Of a stretch of 64,000 nt of DNA, positions 6,791 through 16,145 are shown one piece after another. The notes beneath the pieces were generated by a model. It saw only the letters and a list, made by a program, of their open reading frames with translations. It had not been told where the DNA came from and did no database searches. This DNA is from Akkermansia muciniphila. GTDB lineage: Bacteria; Verrucomicrobiota; Verrucomicrobiia; Limisphaerales; SIBE01. The position numbers and the translations under genes are program-made. Each line of letters starts with the position of its first letter. Position 1 is the first letter of the stretch. The DNA lies in assembly GCA_945861765.1 (NCBI GenBank), contig CAMAWP010000001.1:16302-80301 (forward strand), read 5' to 3'.

Positions 6791-9700
6791 TTATTTCGCC
6801 TTGGATTCAGCCAATGATTGCTCGATCAACGCCGCGGCAGTGGGCAACGTTTCGCGCAACTGAGCAAGACGAGCGTTGATCGTCAATACGGCTTCTTTGG
6901 AATTGGTGACGAGAAGGCGACGATACCAAGCGAGCAGTTCCCGACTGAGATTAGCCTCCTGATCTGGAGAAACAACCAATCGGGCCCTTTCGCCCATAGC
7001 GAGTTGGCACAGGATGGTTGCGGCTTGAGCTGATGGTTTATGAGCATGGGCCTTATGCTGGAAAAAAGGCAAAGCCTCTGAAAACTGGCCCGCTTTAAAC
7101 AAGATTTCACCACGGAACGCAGTCACGGCCTCATGCTCGGGAAAGTATTTGATTGCCTCTCCTGTCCAGTCCAAACCGAAATCCAAAAAATCTGGCTTGC
7201 TGTTGGCGATAAAACCACCGAGGCACCAGATACGCTCCTCGTTCAATTCCAGGCCGATCGCGTTATGCAGAATTTGAAGAGCCTCCAGTGATCGATTTTC
7301 CTTGTGGAGAAAACGAGCGTAATCATGAATGGCGCCACCCGCCCTAGGATCGAGTTCCAAAGCCCGTTTGAATTCCTTTTCAGCTTCGTCGTTTTGACCG
7401 GTCGTGGCCAGGCACTCGGCCAGTAAATGGTAGGGACCCGCCTTCAGAATGTCCTGGCAAGCCGGTGTCAGCGCAGGGATGTCGCGCTTCGCCAGACAGC
7501 CGCGGATATGCGGAATTGCTTCGCCGGCGCGTTTGAGTCGCATCAACGCCAATGCTGCCAGAAAACTCATCGACGCCGTAGGCCCGGCATCGTTCGCCAT
7601 CCGCGATGTCATTAATTTCAGAAGTTCTTCTAAGTTCCCGGCTTTTAAGAGGTGAACACCAAACAGGGTTAACAACCGTTCGCGCACTTCTGGAAGAACA
7701 AGTTTCGGCTGGTGAGGCTCCAGAGCGGCAACAGCTAGGCGATATTTCTCCAAGCCTTCTTCGAGCCTTCCGTCATTCACCAGATCAAGTCCATAGTTCA
7801 TGAGCAGCGCCGCCTCGTCGGGCATCTCCTCGACCGCTCGCTCCATCAGCTTCAGATTCCGTTTAACCTTCTGACGCTCCTTGACTAGAGCTGGTTCATA
7901 ACCGTGATGATTGATTCGCCCCGTGCCCAATATCGCTTCCATCCCCCATTCAGCTTTGCGGACGATCACACTGGCGTAAATCTGCTCATGCACGCGCCCA
8001 ACGAAAAACAGGGCGGGCGCGTTCCGGAATAATCGCGGAACGTATGTCACGGAGTCCAAGGACTCGTGGACATTACAGATGGGAATTCGATACCCGAGCA
8101 CATTCTGAGCAGCCATATCTTCAGTTAACTTCTGATGGCTCTCGACAGGCATCTCCTCGTCCGCATCAAGTATCAAGACCCAATCACCAATCGCATGTTC
8201 ATGGGCAGCATTGCGCGCATCGCTGAAATTATCGTTCCATTCGAAGTAATAGACCTCAGCTCCGTTTTCCTTGGCAATTGCCACCGTTCGATCGGTTGAT
8301 CCCGTGTCCACCACGACAATCTGGGTGGCGATTGGCTTGACCGAATCAAGGCATTGCTTGATGAACCGCTCCTCATTCTTAACAATCAGGCAGACGCTCA
8401 GCCGCGGCTTATCGGTGGAAGGAAGCGGCGTCCATTTGATCTTGGAATGAGTGACTTTTTTCTGAGTGTGCAGGGAAGCATAGACTTTCTTAGCGAGATC
8501 CCAGTGAGGCGTCATCTGGAGCAATCGTTCGGCACAAATCAGCGCTTGACGTTCGTCTCCGGCAGATAGCGCGATCTCGACCATCTGAAGGTAGGCATCG
8601 GGATGGAAAGGGCGGAGATTAATTGCGTCCAACGTCGCATTCCATGCCTTTAAATATTTCTTGCGATCAAGCAAATCATGCACCTTCTTGAGCGATCCTA
8701 TCGAGGCCACCCGAGGGACCTCGACCTTCGGCGGGGCCTTGGGTATTTGAGTTCCCATTTCGGCAGAAGAGTTCGCCAATGTAACTCCGGCCTTTTGCAA
8801 GAGGTCAGCCCCATGGCGGGAATGTGCAATTCGCGTTTCTTCGGCCGCACGCCCTTGGTTGGAGTGCTCGACGCTTGTCGGAGACTTCAAATAGAGACCT
8901 AGCGTTTGAGGCACGTGCAGAAACTCGCGAGTCTTGGCCAAACGCATCCAAAATTCGTAATCCCCCGCCGAGACAAACGTGGGATCAAAAAAACCATGCT
9001 CTTGGTGCACCTCATGACGCCACATCGGCTGAGGCCCGACAAAGCAGCCTCGTTGGACAAGGGCTCCCGGGTCGAATTCAAGCCAGTTATAGGTTCCAAT
9101 TCGTCGAGCAGTATCAAACGTCGAGTTTTCCTGATCCGTGATCAAAACGTCGGCGTAAACCAAAGCAACCTTCGGATGTTCATCAAGGGTGCGGACAAGT
9201 ATTTCAAAGGCGTCTTTCCGATGGCGATCGTCCGAATTAGCATTCGTCAGATATTTGCCGCGAGCTGCGCGGATTCCACGATTCCAAGCAGCATAGACGG
9301 TCTCACGCTCTTCAGTACGAACATAAACTATGTTATCGTAACGGCTCTGAAACTCCTCAACGATAGCTCGCTCATTCTGCTGTGAACCGCTATCGATCAC
9401 GATTATTTCGAGTCGGTCAGCAATGGTCTGAGCCTCCAGATCTTCCAAACAGCCGCGCATAAAACGCTCTGAGTTGTAAGTGGAGACGATCGCGGAAACC
9501 ACCGGAGGTTTAGAAAGTGAAGGTCTTTCCACTGCGCCACTGGCTGACGCATTGCTATCGAGAAGGAACTCGATATTTTCCTTGGCCACTGCATTGCCCG
9601 GCTCCAATTTCAGCACACGCTCATACATCAACCGAGCCGCTGGAATATCGCCGGTCTTGTAGAAACAAACAGCCATCGCCAGAATCACTTCGAGGTTATC

Positions 9701-12700
9701 CGGGTCCCGTCGGAGGATACGGAAGTACAAATCCGCCCCATCCTTGAACTTCCCTTGCCGCAAGTTCAAGTCAGCCAAGAGCCTCAAAGCAGGAACGTAG
9801 TTGGCGTCCAGCTCCAAGGCGCGACTGAGTGCTGATTCGAAATCGGAAATCCGATCCAGCGCCAGCAACGAGATCGCCAACCGCGTCTGAAAATCCGCGG
9901 AATCAGGGCGCAACCGGACCGCACGAGCCAGCTCAGCCTGACTCGACTCTCCGTCGCCCAACTGAAAGAGCAAACTGCCCAGTGTAGCAAAGATATCCGC
10001 ATCGTTAGGCGCAACACCCGAAGCCTGTCGCAGCACGTCGCACGCGCCGTGCGTGTCGCCTGAAGCAACGAGCTCATTCGCTTTGCTCAGAAGTTCGTCC
10101 AGCAGAGGGCGGACGGATCCCTCTGAGCCCGGGGAGTGCGGCACCTTGCCATCCGAGCCCGCCTGCAGATTTGCGGGGTCTGCCAAACGGCCTGAGTCCG
10201 GCCCAGAGGGCAGGATGCCCGTCAACATGCTCGACAGTTTGCGCGCCACCGTCTCCAGGTTCTCTCGGGCCAGCGTGTTCTGCGGGTCCAATTCGATCGC
10301 GCGTTCGAACATCATCTTAGCCGATTCAAAGTCGCGCACCTTAAAGAAGCAGACCCCCAACGCCATTATGGTTTCCAAGTCATCGGGCGTTTGCTTCAGA
10401 ATCTTGCCGTATTGTTGGGCTGCATCCGCGGCACTGCCGTGATTAAAATTCAGGTGGGCAAGCATCCGGAGAGCTTCTAGGTGGTTGGGATCCAACTCCA
10501 AGGCACGTCCCAAGGCAACCTCGAATTCCGCAGTCTCGCCCAACCGATAATGTGTGAGAGCTAATCGCGCCCAATGGCTCGGATCATCAGCGACATTTTG
10601 GACGAGCCGCCGCAAGAACGTACGGGCTTGAGCCATATCGCCCAACTGGAAACAGAGCGTGCCGAGAGCAGAGAGAATCTCGGTTGTATCGGGCGAAAGC
10701 TCCAAGGCCACTTTCAGCGCCTCGCAGGCAGCCGCCAAGTTCTGGGCCGCAAACGCTGCATCTGCTTTCGCGAGCCAATGTCGCAGTTTTTCAGATTTTG
10801 CTGAGTGAGCACTCGATGCTTCGCCGACTGGCGAAGGAATAGAAGATAACGGAGCTTTTCCAACCTTGAACCCCAGTTGGACAAGATTTTCACGCGCCGT
10901 CGAGTTGGCGGGATCCAGTTCGAGAACCCGTTCATAAACCATCTGCGCAGAGTTCATGTCGCCCCCTCGATAAAAACAGAGCGCCAAGGTCAGCAGACTT
11001 TCGAGATCCTCAGGCGATTTTTCTAATAGCTTGGCATAGGTGCGACCAGCGTCGCGGACCCGGTTGTTCTCAAGATTGGTTTTACCGAGAAACTTGAGAG
11101 CCTCCCGATTCTCTGGATCTATCTCCAATGCAATTCCGAGAGCTGACTCCATTTCCTCGATGCGATTTAACTTGAGACAAGCCATCGCGAGACGGGTATA
11201 AGGGTCGGGATCGCGCGGACGTAGTTCAATCACTCGCCTGAACTTTTCTCGAGCGATCTCGTGATTGCGGAGCGTAAAATGCATACTGCCGAGGGCTGCG
11301 AGGATTTCGGAATCCGAAGGCGCTAGCTCAGCCGCTTCCTCCAACGATTCCAAAGCAGCTTCGCGGTTGCCGGCTTCGCTGAAAAAATGAGCCTGGTCCA
11401 CCAGTTCATTGACACGCTCGGTGGAGGACTGCGTTTTTGATTTGAGATTTGAGATTTGAGATTTGAGAGCGGCATCCTTCACCATCTGTTCCAGGTCAGC
11501 CTGCCCCTCGATTGAACGTTGGATGCTCGATGTTGGATGTTGGGGGTTCGAGGCTTCCTCTTCGCCTCGCGTCACTTTCTGCCGTATTGCCTCAAGATTC
11601 TCCTTCGCTAGCGTGTTTCCTGGTTCTACTTCCAAGGCGCGTTGAAAAACCGCCTTGGCCGTTTCGAGATCTCCGGTTTTAAAGAAGCAAACCCCCAGCG
11701 GGAGCATTGCATGAATATCATCGGGATAGCGGCTGAGAATCTTGGTGTAAGTCTGAGCGGCATTCTTCAGGCTACCATGCTGAAAATTTAAGTTAGCCAA
11801 TGCTCGAAGGGCTTCGAGGTGGTAAGGGTCCAATTCCAAAGCGCGGGCTAAAGCGGTTTCAAACTCTTCAATGTGCTCAAGCTTGAGGTGAGCGATCGCT
11901 AATTGAAGAAAGGCGGTAGGATCATCAGGCTTGAGTTGAGTCAGCCGTTCAAATTGTCCCCGAGCTAAATCAAAATCATTTAAACCAAAGGCTACAATAC
12001 CGAGCGCACCAATGATCTCGCAGTCGTCGGGAGCAATCCTCACCGCTTCGAGCAAAAGGCGGCGCGCACTGGGAAAGTTCCCCTTTTGGTGCTCGGCGTC
12101 GGCCTGTGCCAGCAGCCCAGCTACAGTTGGGATCGGGGATTCAGCAGTTGAGCTTGCTCCGAGGTTGGGTGCCACAACTCGGAGATCAGAACTTGGGCGC
12201 GCGGCCGGTTCGAGATTCGATGTTGGATGAAGGATGTTGGATGTTGGATGTTCAGCGCGTCCAACTCGGCGTTGGATTAAGGAAAGGTTTTCTCCGGCGA
12301 CAGGATGATTTGGAGAAACCTGGAGGACCTTTTCAAAAACCACTCGTGCCGTCTCGAACTCATCGGCTTTAAGGAAACAGTTACCTAACGCAAGCAACGC
12401 TTCCAAATCCTCGGGTGATTGGTTGAGGATCTTGGCGTAAGCTTGGCCAGCGTCCTTCCAGTTACCCTCCTGAAAATTCAATTCAGCCAGGAGCTTGAGC
12501 GCCTCGCGATGGAATGGATCAAGTTCCAGAGCACGGCCAAGCGCGGCTTCGAAGTCCTCAACACGTTCGAGCCTCAAATTAGTCAAGGCAAGCTGCACAA
12601 ATGCGGATGCGTCATTTGGGCGCAAAGCCGTCACTCGGAGAAAAAACTGAAGAGCCAGACCAAAGTCGCCAAGCCGGAACAAAACGACACCTAGGGAATC

Positions 12701-13864
12701 CATCAGAGAGGCGTTCTCTGACTCCAGTTTGAGCACTCGCTCGAACGCGGTCGATGCTCTGTCGAAATCCTTAAGCTTTACCATGCAACGGCCAAGATGC
12801 AGTAATGCGTCGAGATCAGTGGGAGTCCGATGGACTATATCTAGATAGACTTCGCCTGCTTCCTTGTAACACCCGTTGTCCATCGCAATGCGACCAAGTA
12901 ACATCAGCGCGTCGAGATTTGACGGCTCAAGCGTCAGCGCTTGTTTCAAAAACGCTGTTGCTTCCGGAACACGTTCCAGAGCCTTCAAAACGGTGGCGAT
13001 GTCAATGAGCGCCGGAACATTGTTTGGAGCTTTGCCGACGAAAAAGTGCAAAGCCAGCTTCCATAAACCAAGCAGGTTCTGTCGAAAATCTTGCCGCAGA
13101 GAAGGCTGCCGCAGGACTTCGATTCCTTTTTTGAGCAGCTCATCCCCCGCGAACTTATACTCTGCCGCATCCTGATTCGTACACCCCCAAGATTCAGCAT
13201 GATTCCGGTAAAGGACGAGTGGCTTATCAATGTAAATCATCTGCTTTAACAAGCCCGACTGCACCAAGAGGAGATACTCGGAATAAAGTGCAAAATTCCC
13301 TCGAGCCAAGCGTTGAACGCCACCGAGACTTTTTAGATAACCCACTTCGTAAACCCCGGTGGTTCCAATGGCCCGCACCTTCCCGCTGAGGTACAACTGA
13401 ATAAATTGCCCACCTTGGAGAAGATAGGTCTTTCCACTGAAAAGCTTGGTTTCATCAACGAGAACCTGCCCTTCAATAACACCGTATGCCGAAAACGCGC
13501 AGGCTGGAAATCCGCTTTGGGTGAGAGCTTCATGAATGTTGCTTAGAAACTCCGGGGCATAGAGATCGTCATCTGCTTGCCATGTGAAATAGCGACCTCT
13601 GCTCAAACCGAGCAGAGCATTCATATTATCCACCTCGCCAAGGTTCTCCGGATGATTCACAAATCGAACCCGCGGATCATCGATGCCAAACAGCTCGGGC
13701 GAAAGAGTTTCTTGTGTGTAATCGTTGCCGACAATTACTTCAAAATCTTTGAAGCTCTGATCGAGGATCGACAAGAGCGTTTGCTTCAGCAACTCTCGAC
13801 GATTGTACGTGGTTACTCCGATGGAAAAGAACGGTGTCATTGAGATAAGCTCTGACGTGCGCAC
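6791..13864 (-). CDS. Giant triple-GT2 glycosyltransferase with TPR arrays
   Basis: 2357 residues, no signal peptide. Domain order: a GT2 domain at ~10-240 (FFSIGVTTYNRRELL, then QADDDLYAPEF as the DxD-like site); TPR modules from ~280 to ~1440; a second GT2 at ~1452-1690 (VSAIVSTYNSERF, NANSDDRHRKD); a third GT2 at ~1815-2040 (LSVCLIVKNEERF, LILDADEEMP), of the type found in TPR-linked transferases; then more TPRs to the end. The middle holds five similar blocks of about 175 residues, each ending in an A(R/K)EN(L/I) motif and joined by low-complexity linkers, two of which carry micro-repeats. It probably moves three sugars or builds an oligosaccharide on a protein acceptor, with the TPRs binding the acceptor or partner enzymes; flagellin is the likely acceptor from context. 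It is the last gene of its operon. Confidence 0.8.
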   Translation of the reverse strand: MRTSELISMTPFFSIGVTTYNRRELLKQTLLSILDQSFKDFEVIVGNDYTQETLSPELFGIDDPRVRFVNHPENLGEVDNMNALLGLSRGRYFTWQADDDLYAPEFLSNIHEALTQSGFPACAFSAYGVIEGQVLVDETKLFSGKTYLLQGGQFIQLYLSGKVRAIGTTGVYEVGYLKSLGGVQRLARGNFALYSEYLLLVQSGLLKQMIYIDKPLVLYRNHAESWGCTNQDAAEYKFAGDELLKKGIEVLRQPSLRQDFRQNLLGLWKLALHFFVGKAPNNVPALIDIATVLKALERVPEATAFLKQALTLEPSNLDALMLLGRIAMDNGCYKEAGEVYLDIVHRTPTDLDALLHLGRCMVKLKDFDRASTAFERVLKLESENASLMDSLGVVLFRLGDFGLALQFFLRVTALRPNDASAFVQLALTNLRLERVEDFEAALGRALELDPFHREALKLLAELNFQEGNWKDAGQAYAKILNQSPEDLEALLALGNCFLKADEFETARVVFEKVLQVSPNHPVAGENLSLIQRRVGRAEHPTSNILHPTSNLEPAARPSSDLRVVAPNLGASSTAESPIPTVAGLLAQADAEHQKGNFPSARRLLLEAVRIAPDDCEIIGALGIVAFGLNDFDLARGQFERLTQLKPDDPTAFLQLAIAHLKLEHIEEFETALARALELDPYHLEALRALANLNFQHGSLKNAAQTYTKILSRYPDDIHAMLPLGVCFFKTGDLETAKAVFQRALEVEPGNTLAKENLEAIRQKVTRGEEEASNPQHPTSSIQRSIEGQADLEQMVKDAALKSQISNLKSKTQSSTERVNELVDQAHFFSEAGNREAALESLEEAAELAPSDSEILAALGSMHFTLRNHEIAREKFRRVIELRPRDPDPYTRLAMACLKLNRIEEMESALGIALEIDPENREALKFLGKTNLENNRVRDAGRTYAKLLEKSPEDLESLLTLALCFYRGGDMNSAQMVYERVLELDPANSTARENLVQLGFKVGKAPLSSIPSPVGEASSAHSAKSEKLRHWLAKADAAFAAQNLAAACEALKVALELSPDTTEILSALGTLCFQLGDMAQARTFLRRLVQNVADDPSHWARLALTHYRLGETAEFEVALGRALELDPNHLEALRMLAHLNFNHGSAADAAQQYGKILKQTPDDLETIMALGVCFFKVRDFESAKMMFERAIELDPQNTLARENLETVARKLSSMLTGILPSGPDSGRLADPANLQAGSDGKVPHSPGSEGSVRPLLDELLSKANELVASGDTHGACDVLRQASGVAPNDADIFATLGSLLFQLGDGESSQAELARAVRLRPDSADFQTRLAISLLALDRISDFESALSRALELDANYVPALRLLADLNLRQGKFKDGADLYFRILRRDPDNLEVILAMAVCFYKTGDIPAARLMYERVLKLEPGNAVAKENIEFLLDSNASASGAVERPSLSKPPVVSAIVSTYNSERFMRGCLEDLEAQTIADRLEIIVIDSGSQQNERAIVEEFQSRYDNIVYVRTEERETVYAAWNRGIRAARGKYLTNANSDDRHRKDAFEILVRTLDEHPKVALVYADVLITDQENSTFDTARRIGTYNWLEFDPGALVQRGCFVGPQPMWRHEVHQEHGFFDPTFVSAGDYEFWMRLAKTREFLHVPQTLGLYLKSPTSVEHSNQGRAAEETRIAHSRHGADLLQKAGVTLANSSAEMGTQIPKAPPKVEVPRVASIGSLKKVHDLLDRKKYLKAWNATLDAINLRPFHPDAYLQMVEIALSAGDERQALICAERLLQMTPHWDLAKKVYASLHTQKKVTHSKIKWTPLPSTDKPRLSVCLIVKNEERFIKQCLDSVKPIATQIVVVDTGSTDRTVAIAKENGAEVYYFEWNDNFSDARNAAHEHAIGDWVLILDADEEMPVESHQKLTEDMAAQNVLGYRIPICNVHESLDSVTYVPRLFRNAPALFFVGRVHEQIYASVIVRKAEWGMEAILGTGRINHHGYEPALVKERQKVKRNLKLMERAVEEMPDEAALLMNYGLDLVNDGRLEEGLEKYRLAVAALEPHQPKLVLPEVRERLLTLFGVHLLKAGNLEELLKLMTSRMANDAGPTASMSFLAALALMRLKRAGEAIPHIRGCLAKRDIPALTPACQDILKAGPYHLLAECLATTGQNDEAEKEFKRALELDPRAGGAIHDYARFLHKENRSLEALQILHNAIGLELNEERIWCLGGFIANSKPDFLDFGLDWTGEAIKYFPEHEAVTAFRGEILFKAGQFSEALPFFQHKAHAHKPSAQAATILCQLAMGERARLVVSPDQEANLSRELLAWYRRLLVTNSKEAVLTINARLAQLRETLPTAAALIEQSLAESKAK
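11433..11467. repeat. Micro-repeat GATTTGA in frame (SQISNLK type)
   Basis: Tandem copies of a 7-mer of the form GAGATTT/GATTTGA encode KSQISNLKSKTQ in a linker between TPR blocks at about residue 803 of the giant protein. This kind of tract usually lies between genes; here it keeps the frame open. Confidence 0.75.
11516..11553. repeat. Micro-repeat GGATGTT in frame (HPTSN type)
   Basis: Imperfect copies of ATGTTGG/GGATGTT on the plus strand, read on the minus strand as NPQHPTSSIQRS at about residue 775 of the giant protein, in the same linker as the SQISNLK tract. Confidence 0.75.
12224..12262. repeat. Micro-repeat GGATGTT in frame, second tract
   Basis: Copies of GGATGTT/GGATGAA give EHPTSNILHPTSNLEP at about residue 538, in the linker between the first and second TPR blocks. 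Related to the tract at 11516. Confidence 0.8.
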
Positions 13865-13888
13865 TTCTTTATCATCTTAAGCCTTCGA

Positions 13889-15328
13889 TCACTCATGCAC
13901 CAAGTCCGATCGAAGCTCAAAGACAGCCTCCGAGAATTGCCTGTGGTACGGTACCGGCCGTAGAGTTAAAGGTTGCCAACTTTCCTTGTAAGGAAACTGG
14001 TCCATCCCAAGACTGGAAGACGATGAAGCCGCAGGTTTTGTAGGCTGAGCCTTTATGTACAACCAGCCCTTGCATTTTCTGGCGATCAGTTCGAAGTAGT
14101 TATGCACCTGTTCCTTTGACATCTCGTCGAACGAACTTATATTGATTACTAAATCGAAATAACCGTCCGGAAAATCTTCCAACTGATCGGGTGAGTAACA
14201 CTGAACACGCCGCAAGCTTTTCTCCGGTGGCCCAGGCTGAAACATCTTTACGCTTCGAGCGCCTAGGACTAAGGCTAGATAGTTCTGCGCAACGGCAAGA
14301 GCTGGAGGAATGTCGAACAAACACGTTTGCACTTCCGGAAATGTGTTTGCGATCATAAATGCCAAGCGGCCGTATCCGGACCCGATTTCGCAAATTCTTT
14401 TCACTGTCCCGAACTTAGCTCCGAGTGCATTGTGAATAAAGTTCAATTCTAGAGAGCTCGTAGCCAGATCCTGGGTGACAAGTCGTCCCTGGTACCAGAT
14501 CCGGATAGGGTTGCCAACGATGGGCTCCTCACATTTTTTCAGACAGCCTATCTTATCCTCTTCACACGCCCATTCCCACAACAGTGCCACGAATTCCGAG
14601 TAATCGGCAGGAGAACTAATGGGAAAGTCAATTGTTAGACTCAGGTAATCCCACTCATCGATGGAAAAACGTGGGGTTTCCATTAAATTAGATCTGCCCG
14701 TTTTCTGAAATATTGCTTTTCGCAGGTCCTCGTTTCTGCCCATCGATACCCCCGCTTGATTATAAAAGTAGTTAACCGTCTTCTTAAAGTTCGCGAAACC
14801 GGATTGCATAATGTAGCACAGGTGCCGCTTTGCATGGTGTCTCCAGAAATCCGCCGGCGCGTATAACTCATGCTTAGGATGCTCAAGGATACTGTGAAAT
14901 ATGAAGTTGGCCTGCTCGTAAATCTGGAGATCGGATGGGAAGAAAGTGGATGAGTCGTCAAAAGTCCGCAAAGTTGTTAAGCTTAAAGAACCGATCCCAT
15001 TTTTCAGCTTATCGGCCAACTGCTGTGCTTCCACGTTGCTAGGGTCAAGCGACAAAGCTCGTTGAACAACCCTTTGGGCACCAACGTACTCGTGTAACAT
15101 TAAGAGAGCAAAAGCTCGCCCTACATGGAATTTGGCATTGCTGTCATCTGTAAGCACGAGCTCTGTAAATTCCGTTCGAGCCTCGCTGTAAAAACCATTC
15201 TTTAGATACTCATGAGCCAGTTGCTCGCGCAATACCACATCTCCAGGACTTTCTCGCGACTGCCTTTCAACCACCCTCAACGCATCGAGATCAGCCCTGG
15301 CTACGTCAAGGATCTTCTCAGAGTTCAT
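13889..15328 (-). CDS. Putative sugar O-methyltransferase with N-terminal TPR
   Basis: 479 residues. Residues ~20-110 form TPR-like helices (REQLAHEYLKNGFYSEARTEFTELV, then FHVGRAFALLMLHEYVGAQRVV). The rest resembles the putative sugar O-methyltransferase family (TIGR04371 type): RLVTQDLATSSLELNFI, then SAM motif I KRICEIGSGYGRLAFMIA at ~320 and later YFDLVINISSFDEM. It likely methylates a hydroxyl of a glycan sugar. It is 24 bases upstream of the giant GT2 gene and 46 bases downstream of another methyltransferase, in the same operon. The TPR fusion matches the TPR-rich style of this cluster and may dock it to the giant protein. Family assignment is from memory of motifs. Confidence 0.65.
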   Translation of the reverse strand: MNSEKILDVARADLDALRVVERQSRESPGDVVLREQLAHEYLKNGFYSEARTEFTELVLTDDSNAKFHVGRAFALLMLHEYVGAQRVVQRALSLDPSNVEAQQLADKLKNGIGSLSLTTLRTFDDSSTFFPSDLQIYEQANFIFHSILEHPKHELYAPADFWRHHAKRHLCYIMQSGFANFKKTVNYFYNQAGVSMGRNEDLRKAIFQKTGRSNLMETPRFSIDEWDYLSLTIDFPISSPADYSEFVALLWEWACEEDKIGCLKKCEEPIVGNPIRIWYQGRLVTQDLATSSLELNFIHNALGAKFGTVKRICEIGSGYGRLAFMIANTFPEVQTCLFDIPPALAVAQNYLALVLGARSVKMFQPGPPEKSLRRVQCYSPDQLEDFPDGYFDLVINISSFDEMSKEQVHNYFELIARKCKGWLYIKAQPTKPAASSSSSLGMDQFPYKESWQPLTLRPVPYHRQFSEAVFELRSDLVHE

Positions 15329-15374
15329 GCAATGCTCCGTTGTTGTTTTTCACTGATCTGAACATGGCCTCTCC

Positions 15375-16022
15375 CTATTTTTTTCGCGCCCGGACCAAGA
15401 GCATGCGATCTCGATCACCTTTCCATAAAAACTGAGATATCTCGATTTCTTCGAAGTCTAGCTGGCGTAGAACTGCTCGAATTTTTGGGACGGTGTAACA
15501 GTTCCTATGAAACTGCCCTGCTCCGTTTTGATTTCCGAAGATCATCGCCATCAAATATCCCCAACGATTGTCGGTAGCATATGAGTACTGACCAAACCAA
15601 TGCTGACTCGCAATAGCTTGGGGATCATTTCGATAAAACTCCTTCCAGTCGTCCTTAGCTGCCAACCACAACTTGACAGCCTCTTCAAAGTCGGGAGTCG
15701 AAAACTGAAAAATACCACCCGGACGGAGAACACGCTTGATCTCATAGAAAAACTTCGGTTCCTCCGCGAAAGACATATGCTCAACCAAAGAGTCAGCTCG
15801 AACTTCATCGACGCTCGCCCCCTCAAACGGCAGGTTGAAAATATCGTAATTGAATACTTGAACGCCTTCGGGAAACTCCTGAAAGGGGTAGCGCGCTTTC
15901 AGAACCTCGATGCTGTCCATATCCACATTGATGTAACCTGACAGCGGACGACCGCCGCAGCCTAAATTCACCTTAACCCCAGGATTAGAGGTTTTCCGGG
16001 CGAAACTTTCGTTCTCTTTCAT
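15375..16022 (-). CDS. Class I SAM methyltransferase
   Basis: 215 residues. Motif I is VKVNLGCGGRPLSGYINVD near residue 17, the usual start of small Methyltransf_11 proteins found in LPS and glycan clusters. Later pieces FEGASVDEVRADSLVEHMSF and IKRVLRPGGIFQFSTPDFEE are motif II/III equivalents. No membrane segment or targeting signal. It sits between the SDR genes and the sugar O-methyltransferase, so a sugar substrate is likely. A gap of 123 bases separates it from the upstream SDR gene. Confidence 0.75.
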   Translation of the reverse strand: MKENESFARKTSNPGVKVNLGCGGRPLSGYINVDMDSIEVLKARYPFQEFPEGVQVFNYDIFNLPFEGASVDEVRADSLVEHMSFAEEPKFFYEIKRVLRPGGIFQFSTPDFEEAVKLWLAAKDDWKEFYRNDPQAIASQHWFGQYSYATDNRWGYLMAMIFGNQNGAGQFHRNCYTVPKIRAVLRQLDFEEIEISQFLWKGDRDRMLLVRARKK

Positions 16023-16084
16023 TTGGAACTCGATTCAAGGATTCATACCTGGATCACGCCTCGGTAAGGTCGGATACAATTAAT

Positions 16085-16098
16085 CAATCAATTGATTG
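16085..16098. promoter_or_regulatory. Perfect 14-base palindrome in an operon gap
   Basis: CAATCAATTGATTG reads the same on both strands and lies in the 123-base gap between two glycan genes, one of the longest gaps inside this operon. It may be a DNA-binding site or chance in AT-rich DNA. No T-run follows it, so I do not call a terminator. Confidence 0.3.
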
Positions 16099-16145
16099 CC
16101 GCCACAACGCAGCCCACTGGCGTACACCACTAAACAACTACCACC

